Shown here one piece after another: positions 1-8,662 of a stretch of 11,377 bases of DNA (position 1 is its first letter; each line of letters begins with the position of its first letter). The notes below the pieces were generated by a model, which ran no database searches, was not told where the DNA came from, and saw only the letters and a list, made by a program, of their open reading frames with translations. The stretch spans positions 26,695 through 38,071 of the forward strand of contig QKYT01000107.1 in NCBI GenBank assembly GCA_003550305.1, read 5' to 3'. Source of the DNA: Glomus cerebriforme (taxonomy: Eukaryota > Glomeromycota > Glomeromycetes > Glomerales > Glomeraceae). Both the position numbers and the translations under genes were made by a program.

Positions 1-185
1 GTAAAGACTATTGGCTAGCATAAAACTATTCAAGCTGCAGCAAAACAATATAAATAAAACATGATAATTGTATTGAAAATAATATAATAGTTTAATAAAG
101 CATAATAAATTTTGATTGATAATAATTTTTATAAATGTATAAAAAATGTTTATTTTTGATCTATATTATCTATATAATTTATTAT

Positions 186-1299
186 TTAAAGATATACAGT
201 TCCTTTAAAAAACCCCTCCCCCATTGCAGTTGTAATATGAAAACTAGCTATAAAAAGAGCATAAATAGGATCATTATAGCTTTAGAAAACTTTTTATTAC
301 TGAAAAAGCAGTTTCAATCGGGTTTAAATCTGGAGAATAAGGAGGGAGGAATTCTACGTGTATGCCAAATGCTTGAAGATATTCAATTAACCCTTCATCA
401 TGATGAATTCTTGCATTATCAAGAACAATGACACTATTAGGACCTGGATATGGATTCATCTTGGGTAGCTAAAGATACAAGATATAAGAATTAGTATTTA
501 ATCCATAAATAAAAAATTTTACCACATCAGAAATAACAAAGTTCTTAAACCGCTCCTTAGTACAACTTCCTTCCATAATATCAATTGCTATGAATCCTTT
601 AATGACAATGCAGGCAAAATTATATATCTTTTGCCACGCACAAATACTACCTTTTTTCTTGCACAAGTATTCATAAAAAAATATCCATATCTACATGACA
701 AATTTCGTTCATCTTTAGCAGATTCATCCAAGAAAACTAGTTGATTAGGAGTATAATTAACTCCTATATTAGCAATAAATGCACCACGAAGTATTTAATT
801 TCATTCCTTAGCACTTTTATAAAGCTAATTGTAAAATAAAATTAATTAAAGACAATAATTCAACTACTTCTTTACTTTTACCTTTTTCACGTAATATCAC
901 AGAAACAAAGAGAATGCCACAATGTTGGAATAGACACTCTTTTTCCAGTTAGGATCTCCATCTCAGATACAAATTCATTTAAATACCAATCTACATTATT
1001 GGCCACAAGTTGTCGTAATGCCTAATATTGATAATATTGATTTATTGATAAATGAGATAACTTACATAAAAAATAAGCTATAACACTTGCATTCATATCA
1101 TCTCCATTAAAAATTTTTTGTCGCCCAGCTTTCTTTAACCATGGATCAACCACATATCCCATTTTCTATAGATTTTTAAAACCTTCTTTACAATATACTT
1201 GCTCATATAGAGTGTTTGCGCAATTTGCTTTGCAGAAAAGCCATAATAATGTAAATATACTATTCTCCACTTCAAATCATTACTAAAAGCCACCGTCAT
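186..1299 (-). pseudogene. Tc1/mariner (IS630-type, DD34E) transposase relic
   Basis: Cut-and-paste transposase that would bind terminal repeats and cut DNA through a DDE metal site. The ATG at 1299 opens an N-terminal helix-turn-helix (FSAKQIAQTLYMSKYIVKK), which ends at a stop at 1135 after a one-base shift near 1150. A second frame (about 1155-887, with a TAG at 1022-1024) carries the linker with TGKRVSIPTLW. A third (about 825-590) holds VFLDESAKDERN, with the first catalytic Asp at 726-728. After another shift, IAIDIMEGSCTKERF leads into an intron (469-522). The last exon has VIVLDNARIHH (second Asp, 418-420) and PPYSPDLNPIE (Glu, 313-315). Exactly 34 residues separate them, so the class is DD34E. 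A C-terminal block, NDPIYALF to the stop at 186, is one more shift away. At least four frame changes make it inactive. The terminal inverted repeats were not found. Confidence 0.93.
469..522 (-). other. 54-nt spliceosomal intron in the transposase relic
   Basis: On the minus strand the donor is GTAAAA, the branch site is TACTAAT (490-496) about 20 nt before the acceptor, and the acceptor is CTTTAG. Removing it joins ...VISDV to LPKMNPYPGP in one frame, which matches the continuous core of this transposase family. Unspliced, the frame stops at 469-471. Confidence 0.8.
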
Positions 1300-1457
1300 T
1301 GAGAAATTGGTAGAGAATAGAGAAAATCAGTGGAAATTGAACACTTTGGATCAGAAATCTCAACAACCACTCAAAAATAACAAGCTATATTTGGATATAT
1401 TATATATAAAAGTCGTAAAAGATGCAAAAATCTTAAGAAAATCGCAAGTAATCATGG

Positions 1458-1560
1458 TATAGCAGTTTTTTTTTAAGCGTGTTTCACTTTTATGAGGAAA
1501 ATCTGAATTTTTTTTATTAGGTGATCTGCAGGGGGTAGCACGATTTTGAAAACTGCGATA
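1458..1560. repeat. Imperfect inverted repeat pair, possible MITE or transposon ends
   Basis: The left arm (1458-1487) reads TATAGCAG, nine T, AAG, CGTG. The right arm (1535-1560), read on the opposite strand, gives TATCGCAG, TTTT, CAAAAT, CGTG, TAC. The arms match except for the A/T tract, where they differ by two bases. About 47 bases lie between them. The right arm is preceded by CTGCAGGGGG, a start seen in many cut-and-paste elements, so it could also be one end of a separate element. No target duplication was identified. Confidence 0.4.
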
Positions 1561-1575
1561 AATTTTTATTTTAGT

Positions 1576-1891
1576 GCGAGATTTAGTGATAAAACATTAA
1601 ATCGAATCATATCCCAATCTGAAGTATCTCAACTTGGGAAAGGGGTATGATGATGGATTAATAACTGATAAAAGTCTATATGCAATCGCAAATTTATGCC
1701 ATAAATTAGAATATCTAAATATTTCTTATCGCACAGAATTTTCTGAAATAGCAATTTGTAATGTTATTCATTTTTGTCCAAGGATCCAACAGCTTGATAT
1801 TAGCAGATATGAAATTATCTATACAATTATCAGAGAATCTATTGGTGTTTTCAATCAGTGGCAAGTCAGCAGGGGCTTGGTTCTTTTTTAA
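1576..1891 (+). pseudogene. Cysteine-type leucine-rich repeat fragment (F-box/AMN1-like)
   Basis: Fragment of a repeat protein of the kind found C-terminal to F-boxes, where the repeats would pick substrates for a ubiquitin ligase. Frame 1 (from 1576) gives ARFSDKTLNRIISQ. After a one-base shift at about 1630, frame 2 gives LITDKSLYAIANLCHKLEYL and then ICNVIHFCPRIQQLDIS. These are consecutive repeats of about 26 residues with the ITD..L..IA..C..LEYL pattern of LRR_CC. No F-box or start codon is visible, and the reading stops at 1891 after sequence unlike the repeat. It begins right after the inverted repeat at 1458-1560, so that element may have cut the gene. The family call is firm; the parent gene is unknown. 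Confidence 0.8.
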
Positions 1892-2065
1892 ATTGTTTAA
1901 ATCCACTTCCAAAATAAGATTACATCTTAAATTAAAATATTTTAATCTGAGTAGAGGTTGGAATTGACCCAGAAATTCTTAACCAATTAATAGACTTAAC
2001 CTTATTTTTTTGATTGAAAAATCCTCTTATACTGGAACTAATACCATTTATTCTAAAAAATCTTT

Positions 2066-2750
2066 TTGATACAGGATCTTAAAAAATGTTGCACTATAAA
2101 TACTATATGGAAAGATGAGATACCTCAAGAAATTTGCAGAAGATTAATAGTAAACTGTACATTTGTTGATGCTAAAGTAACTGTTAAAGCACTTATTGAT
2201 CCCAAATCCTTCTATGGTAAGGTGCTTACCAAAAAAATGGATTTATATATTTTCAGAAAATATGAGTCAAGATATCCTGCAGTATGAGACCTTAGCATTG
2301 GTCAACAAATGCTGGCAAGAAAGTGATGAGAAGGGGATAGATTGATAGAGAAAAATTTCTGTCATGTTGCCAAATATCTTTGATAAGATAGTCCCTTCAT
2401 ATTTGGGAATAGATACAGCAAATTTTGTAGTTGTTGATAAGCCTGAATACGATTTAGTTTTAGGATATACATGGCTAATAAGATTGGGATAAATGTGATG
2501 CAAGATATTGGGAAAATAATGAAGAGAAAAGACTTTATTATGTAAGAAATAACATTGATATACTGTACTTTCCCCTTCATTATATATATTCTATAAATTG
2601 TTATTCCCTGATTTTACTGCAATTAATTCAGATGGAAAGGTTATATTAACCAAGTTTTTCAAATATCATAAAGTTATGAACACTCTTGATCTAAGTGAGT
2701 ATTATGATTAAGAATACACTGAAACAGAATCTGAATGTTTGTGAGACCAA
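2066..2750 (+). pseudogene. Decayed retroelement aspartic protease fragment
   Basis: Frame 2 (2066-2287) contains VKALIDPKSFYGKV, which has the shape of a retropepsin start (ALID-T/S-G), but the catalytic triplet is now D-P-K. A frame change leads to QYETLALVNKCW, two stops, and then GIDTANFVVVDKPEYDLVLG and YTWL (about 2403-2475), the second half of such proteases. A further shift gives DARYWENNEEKRLYYVRNN, like the linker after that domain. A frame-3 stretch near 2585-2750 ends in an acidic tail (EYTETESEC) and stops. No reverse transcriptase follows. The loss of the active-site Gly and at least three frame changes mean no product. It differs from the second protease at 7848-8613, so it comes from another element. 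Confidence 0.6.
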
Positions 2751-3343
2751 GGATAAAAAAGTCGCCTATGTTATCCTTCAATGATTATGGATATGGCTGA
2801 TATCCCAAATGATTTTATTATCACATTTAGTGATTTTTTTAGATAGGATGATAATGTTAATAATAATTTTATTAGATTCGAAAAAAGATTAGCCTTATTG
2901 GTTTGACTATTCTTTTGAGAAAAATCTATTTTAAGGAAGGGCGGAATCTTCATACCTTTTTATATGGAGATCTACTTTCAAAACTCAAACTTGGTTTTAC
3001 ACCTGTGATCTCGGAATTGTAAGTCTCTTAGCCCTTTATAGCATATGTACTATTTGCTTATATCAACTAGACGCTCTTTTACAGTTTTCTCATATTTGTA
3101 TGAGAAAAATAAAGGTATTGGTTAGCTTAATATTTCTCAATTATAATATGCGAAAATTAATATGTCATACAAGACCTGACTGATGATTCACTTATTTTTG
3201 GTTACACAATCTGTAGCTCAGTAAAAAAAATCTCCCAACCTTTCCAAAAAAATTTAAGGTATATTTATGCCAGAAGTTTTGTATACATTAATACATATAA
3301 GTGAAAATTTCTTACGATGGGCCATTGTATTTAGAAAAACAAA
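2751..3343. other. No recognisable gene
   Basis: I read both strands and found no domain, tRNA or long open frame. A minus-strand open stretch at 2771-2953 has biased composition (Lys, Ser, Ile, Leu) and no motif I know. The region ends just before the Crinkler-like start at 3344 and may hold its promoter, but no clear element stands out in such AT-rich DNA. Confidence 0.5.
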
Positions 3344-4626
3344 ATGTCTTTCAATGCAAATAATGATATTATTAGTCTTAATTTCTGCTTCTTTAATGCA
3401 AAAAATAAGAACATAATTTTTGCAATCAAGATTTCTAAGGATAAAAAAGTTTCAAATCTTGAAAATAAAATGAAAAAAAGGTTGGGCTAATCGATAGTAA
3501 TGACTTCCTCCAAATTTATCCTGAGAAAAAGCCTATGTGAACAGAAGATAGGATTTTTTGTTTTTTAACAAGATGAAGACTGTATCCACATCAGAATTCT
3601 TCCTTAATAAGTAGTTAGATTTTTTTTATCTATATTTATGTAATAGTGATATAGTCGCAATGTTTTTTATTTCATAAATAAAGTATTATTATTTTTTGAT
3701 ACATGAGAAAGGATCACATGTAATGATGCAATGAAGAAAATCAACTGATCTGTCTGTATGACATACACTATATCTGAAATTAATACACCAGTTTTTACTT
3801 CACTTCTACTACAGCAACAGGAAATAAGATGCTCACGTTAGCAGATGAAATAAGAAATATGACAGAGATTACTGTCCAGGACTCTAGCAACGAGACTCGT
3901 AAGTTCACCAGGGAGTATAAGAATAAGAAGTTGAGTTCGTTCTTCTTGTATAAGACTAAGATGGACTTGAAGAAAGTATTGCAAGAAGATTATAAAATCT
4001 TGAGTGGGGATATTACTCTTATTCCACAATTTAAATCAGTTACCTGTCCGATCAATGAAAACTCTTCAGAATTTAAGCTCTGCATTGATGTAGGATAAGA
4101 AATATGGGACTTGTAGATAGTAATAAGGCTGTGTGTTGTGAGTATATTTCTACCATTCTTCACATGGCAGTGAGTCTCCTTGAATCACTCCCCAGATGAA
4201 AATAACTGGCAAGATAAATACTGGTCATGTTGACTATGCAATCAAAAAAATTTTGGATGACTTGCTTAAAGAAATAATTTGCATAACTGAGGGCAAACAG
4301 AAGCAACTATGGGTATCTGCCAAAACTTATTGTAATGTCGAAGTGTATGTAATGTAAGTATAACAATTTCTCTTGTTACAAGCTAATCATGTAGTATTGC
4401 TAACTTACTTTACTATTTCCCTTCAGATGAATATAAATATGAATAAGAAAAATGAAAAGTTGAATATGTCTATGATATAGTCAGTACCGGCACTGACTGG
4501 TACTTCATTCTTTTACTTACAGAAGACGCTCTCAAAGATGATACAGAATTGCATAAGAGTGTAAAGAGGATTTTAAAGGTTATAGTAGGTTTATTAAAGG
4601 ATAGAGCATTAGGTAGCATCGTGTAG
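3344..4626 (+). pseudogene. Broken Crinkler-like effector gene with nuclease-like C-terminus
   Basis: Crinkler (CRN) proteins pair an N-terminal ubiquitin-like header with a C-terminal effector domain, often a nuclease or NTPase, and act in host or own nuclei. The ATG at 3344 opens a 48-codon frame with ISLNFCFF and IIFAIKISKDKKVSNLENK, a CRN-type header, stopped at 3488. Frame 1 continues it with DSNDFLQIYPEKKP, and frame 3 ends at 3612. A second part begins at the ATG at 3829 (frame 1, to 4098). It continues in frame 3 (EYISTILHMAVSLLE, stop at 4197) and in frame 2 from 4196 (GHVDYAIKKILDDLL, then ICITEGKQ). The Asp at 4232-4234 with the E-x-K at 4289-4297 looks like a PD-(D/E)xK nuclease core. 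After an intron, frame 1 gives DIVSTGTDWYF and VKRILKVIVGLLKDR, with its stop at 4624. Joining the header and C-terminal parts into one gene is inference. The many shifts rule out a product. Confidence 0.62.
4354..4426 (+). other. 73-nt intron in the Crinkler-like pseudogene
   Basis: The donor is GTAAGTATAA, the branch site is TGCTAAC (4398-4404), and a pyrimidine-rich tract leads to CCCTTCAG. The branch lies about 20 nt before the acceptor. The signals are textbook, yet the flanking exons are now out of phase by one base and the downstream exon starts with two stops in the conserved frame, so the damage is in the exons and not in the splice sites. Confidence 0.75.
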
Positions 4627-4911
4627 AAGAAATAATCAAGAAAAAATAATTGTATAGTCCACAGTAATTAGTATAAACGTCATGTATTACAGTCCCGAAC
4701 ATTTGTATTTATTTATGCATGTATTAATAAAAAATTTTTTTTGGCAAAACAAATTTTTCACAATCAACCAATACATAAAAATTATCATCCATCATGTCAT
4801 CCGAGCTTAATTTAATGAAACTCTGCTTCTTCATCATTTTTACATTTATTTTTACTTGCACTTTTTCACATAATACTTTACGAAAATACAGTAAAGTCTT
4901 GCCCAACCAAA
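4627..4911. other. AT-rich spacer with an unassigned minus-strand frame
   Basis: A minus-strand frame runs from an ATG at 4837 to 4724 and contains KLSSDDMMDDNFYVLVDCEK. It might be the first exon of a lost gene, but I recognise no family and no continuation. Otherwise the stretch is AT-rich and carries a hairpin at 4883-4925 (listed separately). Confidence 0.3.
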
Positions 4912-4925
4912 TTGGGCTTTATTTT
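4883..4925. repeat. Imperfect palindrome with GCCCAA/TTGGGC stem
   Basis: GCCCAA (4901-4906) and TTGGGC (4912-4917) pair across a five-base loop. The flanks AAAATA...AAAG and CTTTATTTT extend the pairing with two bulges on the left arm. The left part, TACAGTAAAG, resembles a TA target followed by a CAG transposon end. It could be the remnant of a small element or of a transcription stop; the sequence does not decide. Confidence 0.35.
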
Positions 4926-4929
4926 ATGC

Positions 4930-5736
4930 ATGATAATGTGTTTATTCTTTATTGATAAAATCCAAAATGCAAAGAACCTTCTCACATATAGTGAAATATA
5001 TATATATAACTATTGCATAGGTTATATTTTTAATCTAGCAGGTAAATTAAAACTTATTCAAGACAAAAGTAAAAGATACAGTCTTTATCATTCATTTAAA
5101 CAAGACATATTTAACCTAACCAAAGAGAAGGAAGAAGCTTTATATAAGTTGATATTATTCGGGACTTGATTGGAAGATCTGGTCTGATCAGGCATAAAGA
5201 AGTCCAAGCATTCATCTTCACACAATTCCTGAATACCCACTTTTCTATCTTTTGAATCACTTCCCCATTTTGTTCCCAAGGAAAAAGGTGTTAGTCATTC
5301 CCTTTTCGGATTAAAGCTAATTCTTTCTTTCTGCTCTCGGTAGGAGCTAAAACTGATACACCAAATGCAACGCCTATAATTTTTTCCTGGTTTGACTCCT
5401 TTCAAGAGACATTGTTAGATGACTTTTGTGATTGCCTATTATAATTATCTACTGACGAATTTGTTCGAGATGCTGAAAATGGAATTTCGTTTGGCTCAGA
5501 TACATGAATTTCATTTTTTTTTTGTCTTAGGATCTTTCTTTGGAAGAGAGAAGTTGATAGTGGATCATGATTATGGTTCCATTCACTTTTACAACCATTG
5601 GTTGTAGATTGGGACTGTTGAAAACTTGATTGTTTCTGATTGCATTAAAGAACAGGTATCAACATCATGCTCTCCCATCCATTCTCTTCCATTATCATAT
5701 TATAGAAGTTTTGGCCATGTCAATGGATTATTTTAA
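4930..5736 (+). pseudogene. Frame-broken gene of unknown function
   Basis: I do not recognise the family. The first ATG in frame 1 is at 4930; the frame is also open from 4912. It reads YIFNLAGKLKLIQDK and KQDIFNLTKEKEEALYKL, a charged helical stretch, to a stop at 5167. Coding-like segments then alternate between frames: LDWKIWSDQA, then ESLPHFVPKEKGVSHS (frame 1), then DTPNATPIIFSWFDSFQE and DDFCDCLL (frame 3, 5343-5441). Frame 1 resumes with EFHFFFVLGSFFGREKL and DHDYGSIHFYNHWL, a TAG at 5605, and TVENLIVSDCIKE to a TAA at 5734. Each segment ends where the next starts, with natural composition, so this is one ancestral gene of about 270 codons or more damaged by small indels. No signal peptide, membrane helix or catalytic motif is clear. 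It lies on the same strand as its neighbours, with no sign of shared control. Confidence 0.5.
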
Positions 5737-5864
5737 CTCTCATATATTCTCCTAAGTGTCTTAGCAACTTTATGGGTATTCTTTAACCTGAGCGGAACTG
5801 AAGCTTTAAATCTTGAGGTGCAGTCTACTGCATTAAGTATTGCTTTATAAGTCTTACCTCTGTA

Positions 5865-7230
5865 ATGGACACAATTTGGTCGTATTATTCACCCATAGCT
5901 TATCAGGATCTATCACAATTTTTTTATAATCACAAAAAAGAATGGCATTTTGGAGATCCCACCCAAAGACAGAGAAGAACATGCGAAGAATATAAAGCTG
6001 AATTGGAAGAGGAGAACTATTATCTTCGTAGTGAATTGAAAACAGAAGTTGATAGTAATTATCAGAATGAGAGATGAATTAATCAACTGGAATAATAATA
6101 TACCCAATGTAAGCAGGAAGTTCAAGATTTCAATAGGAAAATAGAACATGCTTCAAAAAAAGAAATATCAAAACTGAAATCTGAAATCTTCACCCTAAAA
6201 AGTCAGCTATATCAAGCTAAAAGGATGTACAAAATAAGGATAAGTATATTTCTAGCTTAGAAAAGTGGTTAATAGAATCTGAGAAACAGGTAGAAAAATT
6301 GCAATGCCAGATCAAGACCATCTCATTACGAAAAAATTCGCCAGAATAAGGGAATTCTCCAAACTTGTATAATTCTGATGATCTAGCAAAATGCTATAGA
6401 TGGTTATGTGAATAATAGGGCAATACATATAGATATCCTATCAGACCAAATAAAAAGGGTAACAAGGCAAATTTGTCAAAAAGAAAATAATTTGCATCAG
6501 AATATAATCTGGGAGCAGAGAAGGTGCTATGGACAGGGTTGTTAGTAATCTTTAGCAATTGTGGGCTAATGTCCAAAACCTGGTAACGAGAATGACCATT
6601 AATATAGCAAGAAAGCAAACTCATATTAGTGAATTGCTATGAGAAAATTTTGCTTTTCAGTTATTATATCAATAAAATGCCCACCACCTACAATAATGTA
6701 GGGGGATAGGAGTTTATTAGAGTATAACTGGGACAGGTTGTATGAGTGATATGAGAAATGGAAGGCTAAAGAAAAAAATTCTCACCAAAATATTTTAAAT
6801 TTGCAGGGACAAATTTTAGCTCTACAGAATAATCCATTTAATATACAATAAATAGGAATAGTAGAATACAGACCCCCAATATTTTATAGATGTCCTGAAA
6901 AAAATCCAGAAGATTGGCTTAGAGATATGCAAAAATAAATGTTACATCTGAGAAGAGGCATTTGGATTAGTAGTATCATACCTTGCAGGTGATGCATTAA
7001 ATTAGTATAATACTTGTATTAAAGGCAAAAATTGGAGATGTAATAATCTCTCAGATAATTTAGGTGTAGCAGACTTGAACACTATTTGGGAAATAGGAGC
7101 TGGAAATGATGGTAATCAAATTGGTGATTTGAATACTGCTGGAGAATTTCAAGGTAAGGCGGCTGCCAAAGTTGGTAGAATTGGTACAGGTGTCGCAACT
7201 GGTACTGATATTACTCTGAATGGAACATAG
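5865..7230 (+). pseudogene. Gag relic: coiled coil plus capsid-type region
   Basis: Gag would assemble the particle that packages element RNA. The ATG at 5865 starts MDTIWSYYSPIAYQDLSQFF, followed by a charged heptad-like stretch (ELEEENYYLRSELKTEV) that stops at 6075. Coiled-coil text continues in the same frame (QEVQDFNRKIEHASKKEISK) and then in another (SLEKWLIESEKQVEKLQCQI) up to about 6345. The middle is heavily eroded. From about 6740, frame 3 gives WDRLYE, YEKWKAKEKNSHQ and then IGIVEYRPPIF and NPEDWLRDMQK, a typical start of a retrotransposon Gag capsid domain (stop at 6936). Frame 1 continues with AFGLVVSYLAGDALN, a TAG at 7003 and KNWRCNNLSDNLGVADLN to a TAG at 7228. The Gly/Ala/Thr-rich end is followed directly by a pre-knuckle segment, so part of the capsid C-terminus appears to be deleted near 7230-7262. 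Confidence 0.75.
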
Positions 7231-7238
7231 GATAAAGA

Positions 7239-7841
7239 CTAAAACCAAATAAACAACCCAAAGATGATTATAACTATGATCCTATGGATGATGTTATGGA
7301 TAATATGGCAGGCTTAACATTAAATAGTGTTATAAATGCCATTGTTAAATGTGCTGTTAAGAAATCATCTTCAGGTCACAAATGCTTCAAGTGCAGAAGA
7401 TCTGGACACAATTCCCAAAACTGCTCTTGAAAGAAGAAAAAGACAAGCTAAAAAGGGTAAGGTTAATCTCACTACTGTAGATTCGGATTCATATTCAGGT
7501 ACTTCCTCTAATACTTCTTCTAGCGATAGTTTTGATTTTGATATAAGTTCTTCTGATTTTTCTGATTCTGAAAGTGATATTGTTAACATTGCCAAGACAA
7601 AAAAAAAGGGAAGCAGAAGTCTAGCTTTAAGAAATCATCTATTAAAGAAATATTTAGTGCCATGCTGAGAGAAATTCCACTAGAGGAAATTATTCATAAA
7701 ATCCTCCTAAGTGAATTTAAATTAATCTTCCCTGCACATTTTTCTCAAGATTCTAGTCCCGTTATACTCAAACAAATAGTTCCCATACAGGAGAATATAA
7801 AATCTCAAAATGACATACCATTATCTTTCAAAGATTTCTAG
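7239..7841 (+). pseudogene. Nucleocapsid part: CCHC zinc knuckle and acidic serine linker
   Basis: Frame 3 reads KPNKQPKDDYNYDPMDDVMD and then a knuckle, KCFKCRRSGHNSQNC, at 7380-7424. It fits C-x2-C-x4-H-x4-C exactly; knuckles of this type bind element RNA. A TGA at 7428 ends the frame. The same bases continue in frame 1 as a Lys-rich then Ser/Asp-rich linker (TTVDSDSYSGTSSNTSSSD, SDSESDIVNIAKTKKKG) to 7668. After a run of nine A (7599-7607) frame 3 becomes coding-like again (SSIKEIFSAMLREIPLEE, IVPIQENIKSQNDIPL) until the TAG at 7839. The protease then follows in frame 2. The segment is complete in content but split over three frames. Confidence 0.85.
7599..7607 (+). repeat. Nine-A run at a frame change in the linker
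   Basis: AAAAAAAAA separates the frame-1 acidic linker from the frame-3 continuation. Homopolymers like this slip in replication or sequencing, and can also serve as translational slip sites. In a relic with many other frame changes a length mutation is the simplest reading. Confidence 0.6.
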
Positions 7842-7847
7842 AGGAGA

Positions 7848-8613
7848 AGTCCTTAGATGATCCTATGGAAATCTATTTCATTCAAAAAAGGGAGTTAAAA
7901 ACAAGTGTTATGACTGTAAAGTGTAAAATCAAGCATTTAAAGATTCCAGCCATGACAGTCGATTCTGGAGCTGAACCTCCTATTATAACAGAAAATATTG
8001 TTGAACATGTAGGAGCTAAAATTAATAAATCTGAAACACATAATCTTAGTAGGAAAGAATGGTTGAAAATGTTTGAAAATTAAGAATTAATATGATAAGG
8101 AAGGAATTTAACATCCCAACTCATTCATTTTAAACCAGATTATTTTTATTATTATTCTGATAAAAAAACTATCAAGTTTATGACAGTTCCAGTTGAATCT
8201 GTTGGAGTTATTCACAATTTGCCTATTACTCTAGCTCTGGCTGTACTATTCATGAAGATTTTATTGTTGTGAAATATCACAAGCTAACGCTAATATTTTT
8301 CAACTAACTTTTAAAGAAATACAATTGTGTGATGGATTGGAAAACTGGTCACTATACATAAGGTCAAGAATAAAGAATAAGCTCGAAGTGAATTACACAA
8401 ACATTACCCTGAATGTGATGATCTGTCAGCTCCAGACAAAGTTTCTCAAAACTTGCAAGATGCAGGACTTAAGTGAGGATGATGTTGTATTAAAAAAAAA
8501 ATGTATGAGCTATGAGGAACTCAAAAAAAATATTGCATGATACTCTTAAATCTAAAGCTGAACTCAATAATTTATGCAAAAGATTACAGATGGTTCACTT
8601 TACTGAATATTAA
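7848..8613 (+). pseudogene. Retropepsin-like aspartic protease relic and tail
   Basis: Retroelement proteases work as dimers, each monomer giving one Asp of a D-S/T-G motif, and cut Gag-Pol. Frame 2 reads SLDDPMEIYFIQKRE, then KIKHLKIPAM and DSGAEPPIITENIVEHVGAK. The catalytic triplet D-S-G is intact at 7961-7969. The frame stops at 8081 after NLSRKEW, and the same frame resumes with PVESVGVIHNLPITLA from about 8186. Frame 1 gives GCTIHEDFIVVKYHK and, past a stop, LLKKYNCVMDW. Frame 3 (8325-8540) has IKNKLEVNYTNIT and then SYEELKKNIA. The last piece, KAELNNLCKRLQMVHFTEY, is in frame 1 and stops at 8611. The active site survives but the fold is split over several frames. No polymerase follows. 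Confidence 0.82.
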
Positions 8614-8662
8614 AAATGATTTAAGTAATAGCTAGTAAGTAAGATATATTTGCTTTATTTTT

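Larger units (their letters stand above)
5865..8613 (+). mobile_element. Gag-protease retroelement relic lacking reverse transcriptase
   Basis: Reading left to right this has a coiled-coil Gag N-terminus, a capsid-type segment, a CCHC knuckle, a serine/acidic linker and a retropepsin with its tail: the order of a Ty3-type LTR retrotransposon. The frame changes many times, and there are dozens of stops. No reverse transcriptase, RNase H or integrase motif follows the protease before a minus-strand gene relic begins at 9061. I found no pair of direct long repeats or primer binding site, so the true ends are unknown. The three protein parts are given in separate entries. Confidence 0.75.

Noticed and set aside
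1..60. A reading with HKTIQAAAKQYK that resembles a transposase helix-turn-helix
   Set aside because: It is only about 20 codons, has a stop inside and sits at the window edge; too little to call.
135..431. Open frame of 98 codons on the plus strand
   Set aside because: It is antisense to the end of the transposase relic, begins in AT-rich filler and has no motif of its own.
1022..1065. Intron-like stretch (minus strand GTAAGTTATC ... AATATTAG) in the transposase
   Set aside because: At 44 nt it is shorter than the others, and its removal breaks the frame, while the unspliced text stays in the conserved frame apart from one TAG.
1761..1967. Open frame overlapping the LRR fragment
   Set aside because: It is in another frame, and its translation lacks the LRR pattern that the frame-2 reading shows.
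3201..3240. tRNA-like words (CTGTAGCTCAG)
   Set aside because: No cloverleaf arms or matching T-arm follow; chance match.
7371..7595. Minus-strand frame with acidic and serine-rich text
   Set aside because: It is the mirror of the serine/aspartate linker on the plus strand, where knuckle and linker fit Gag.
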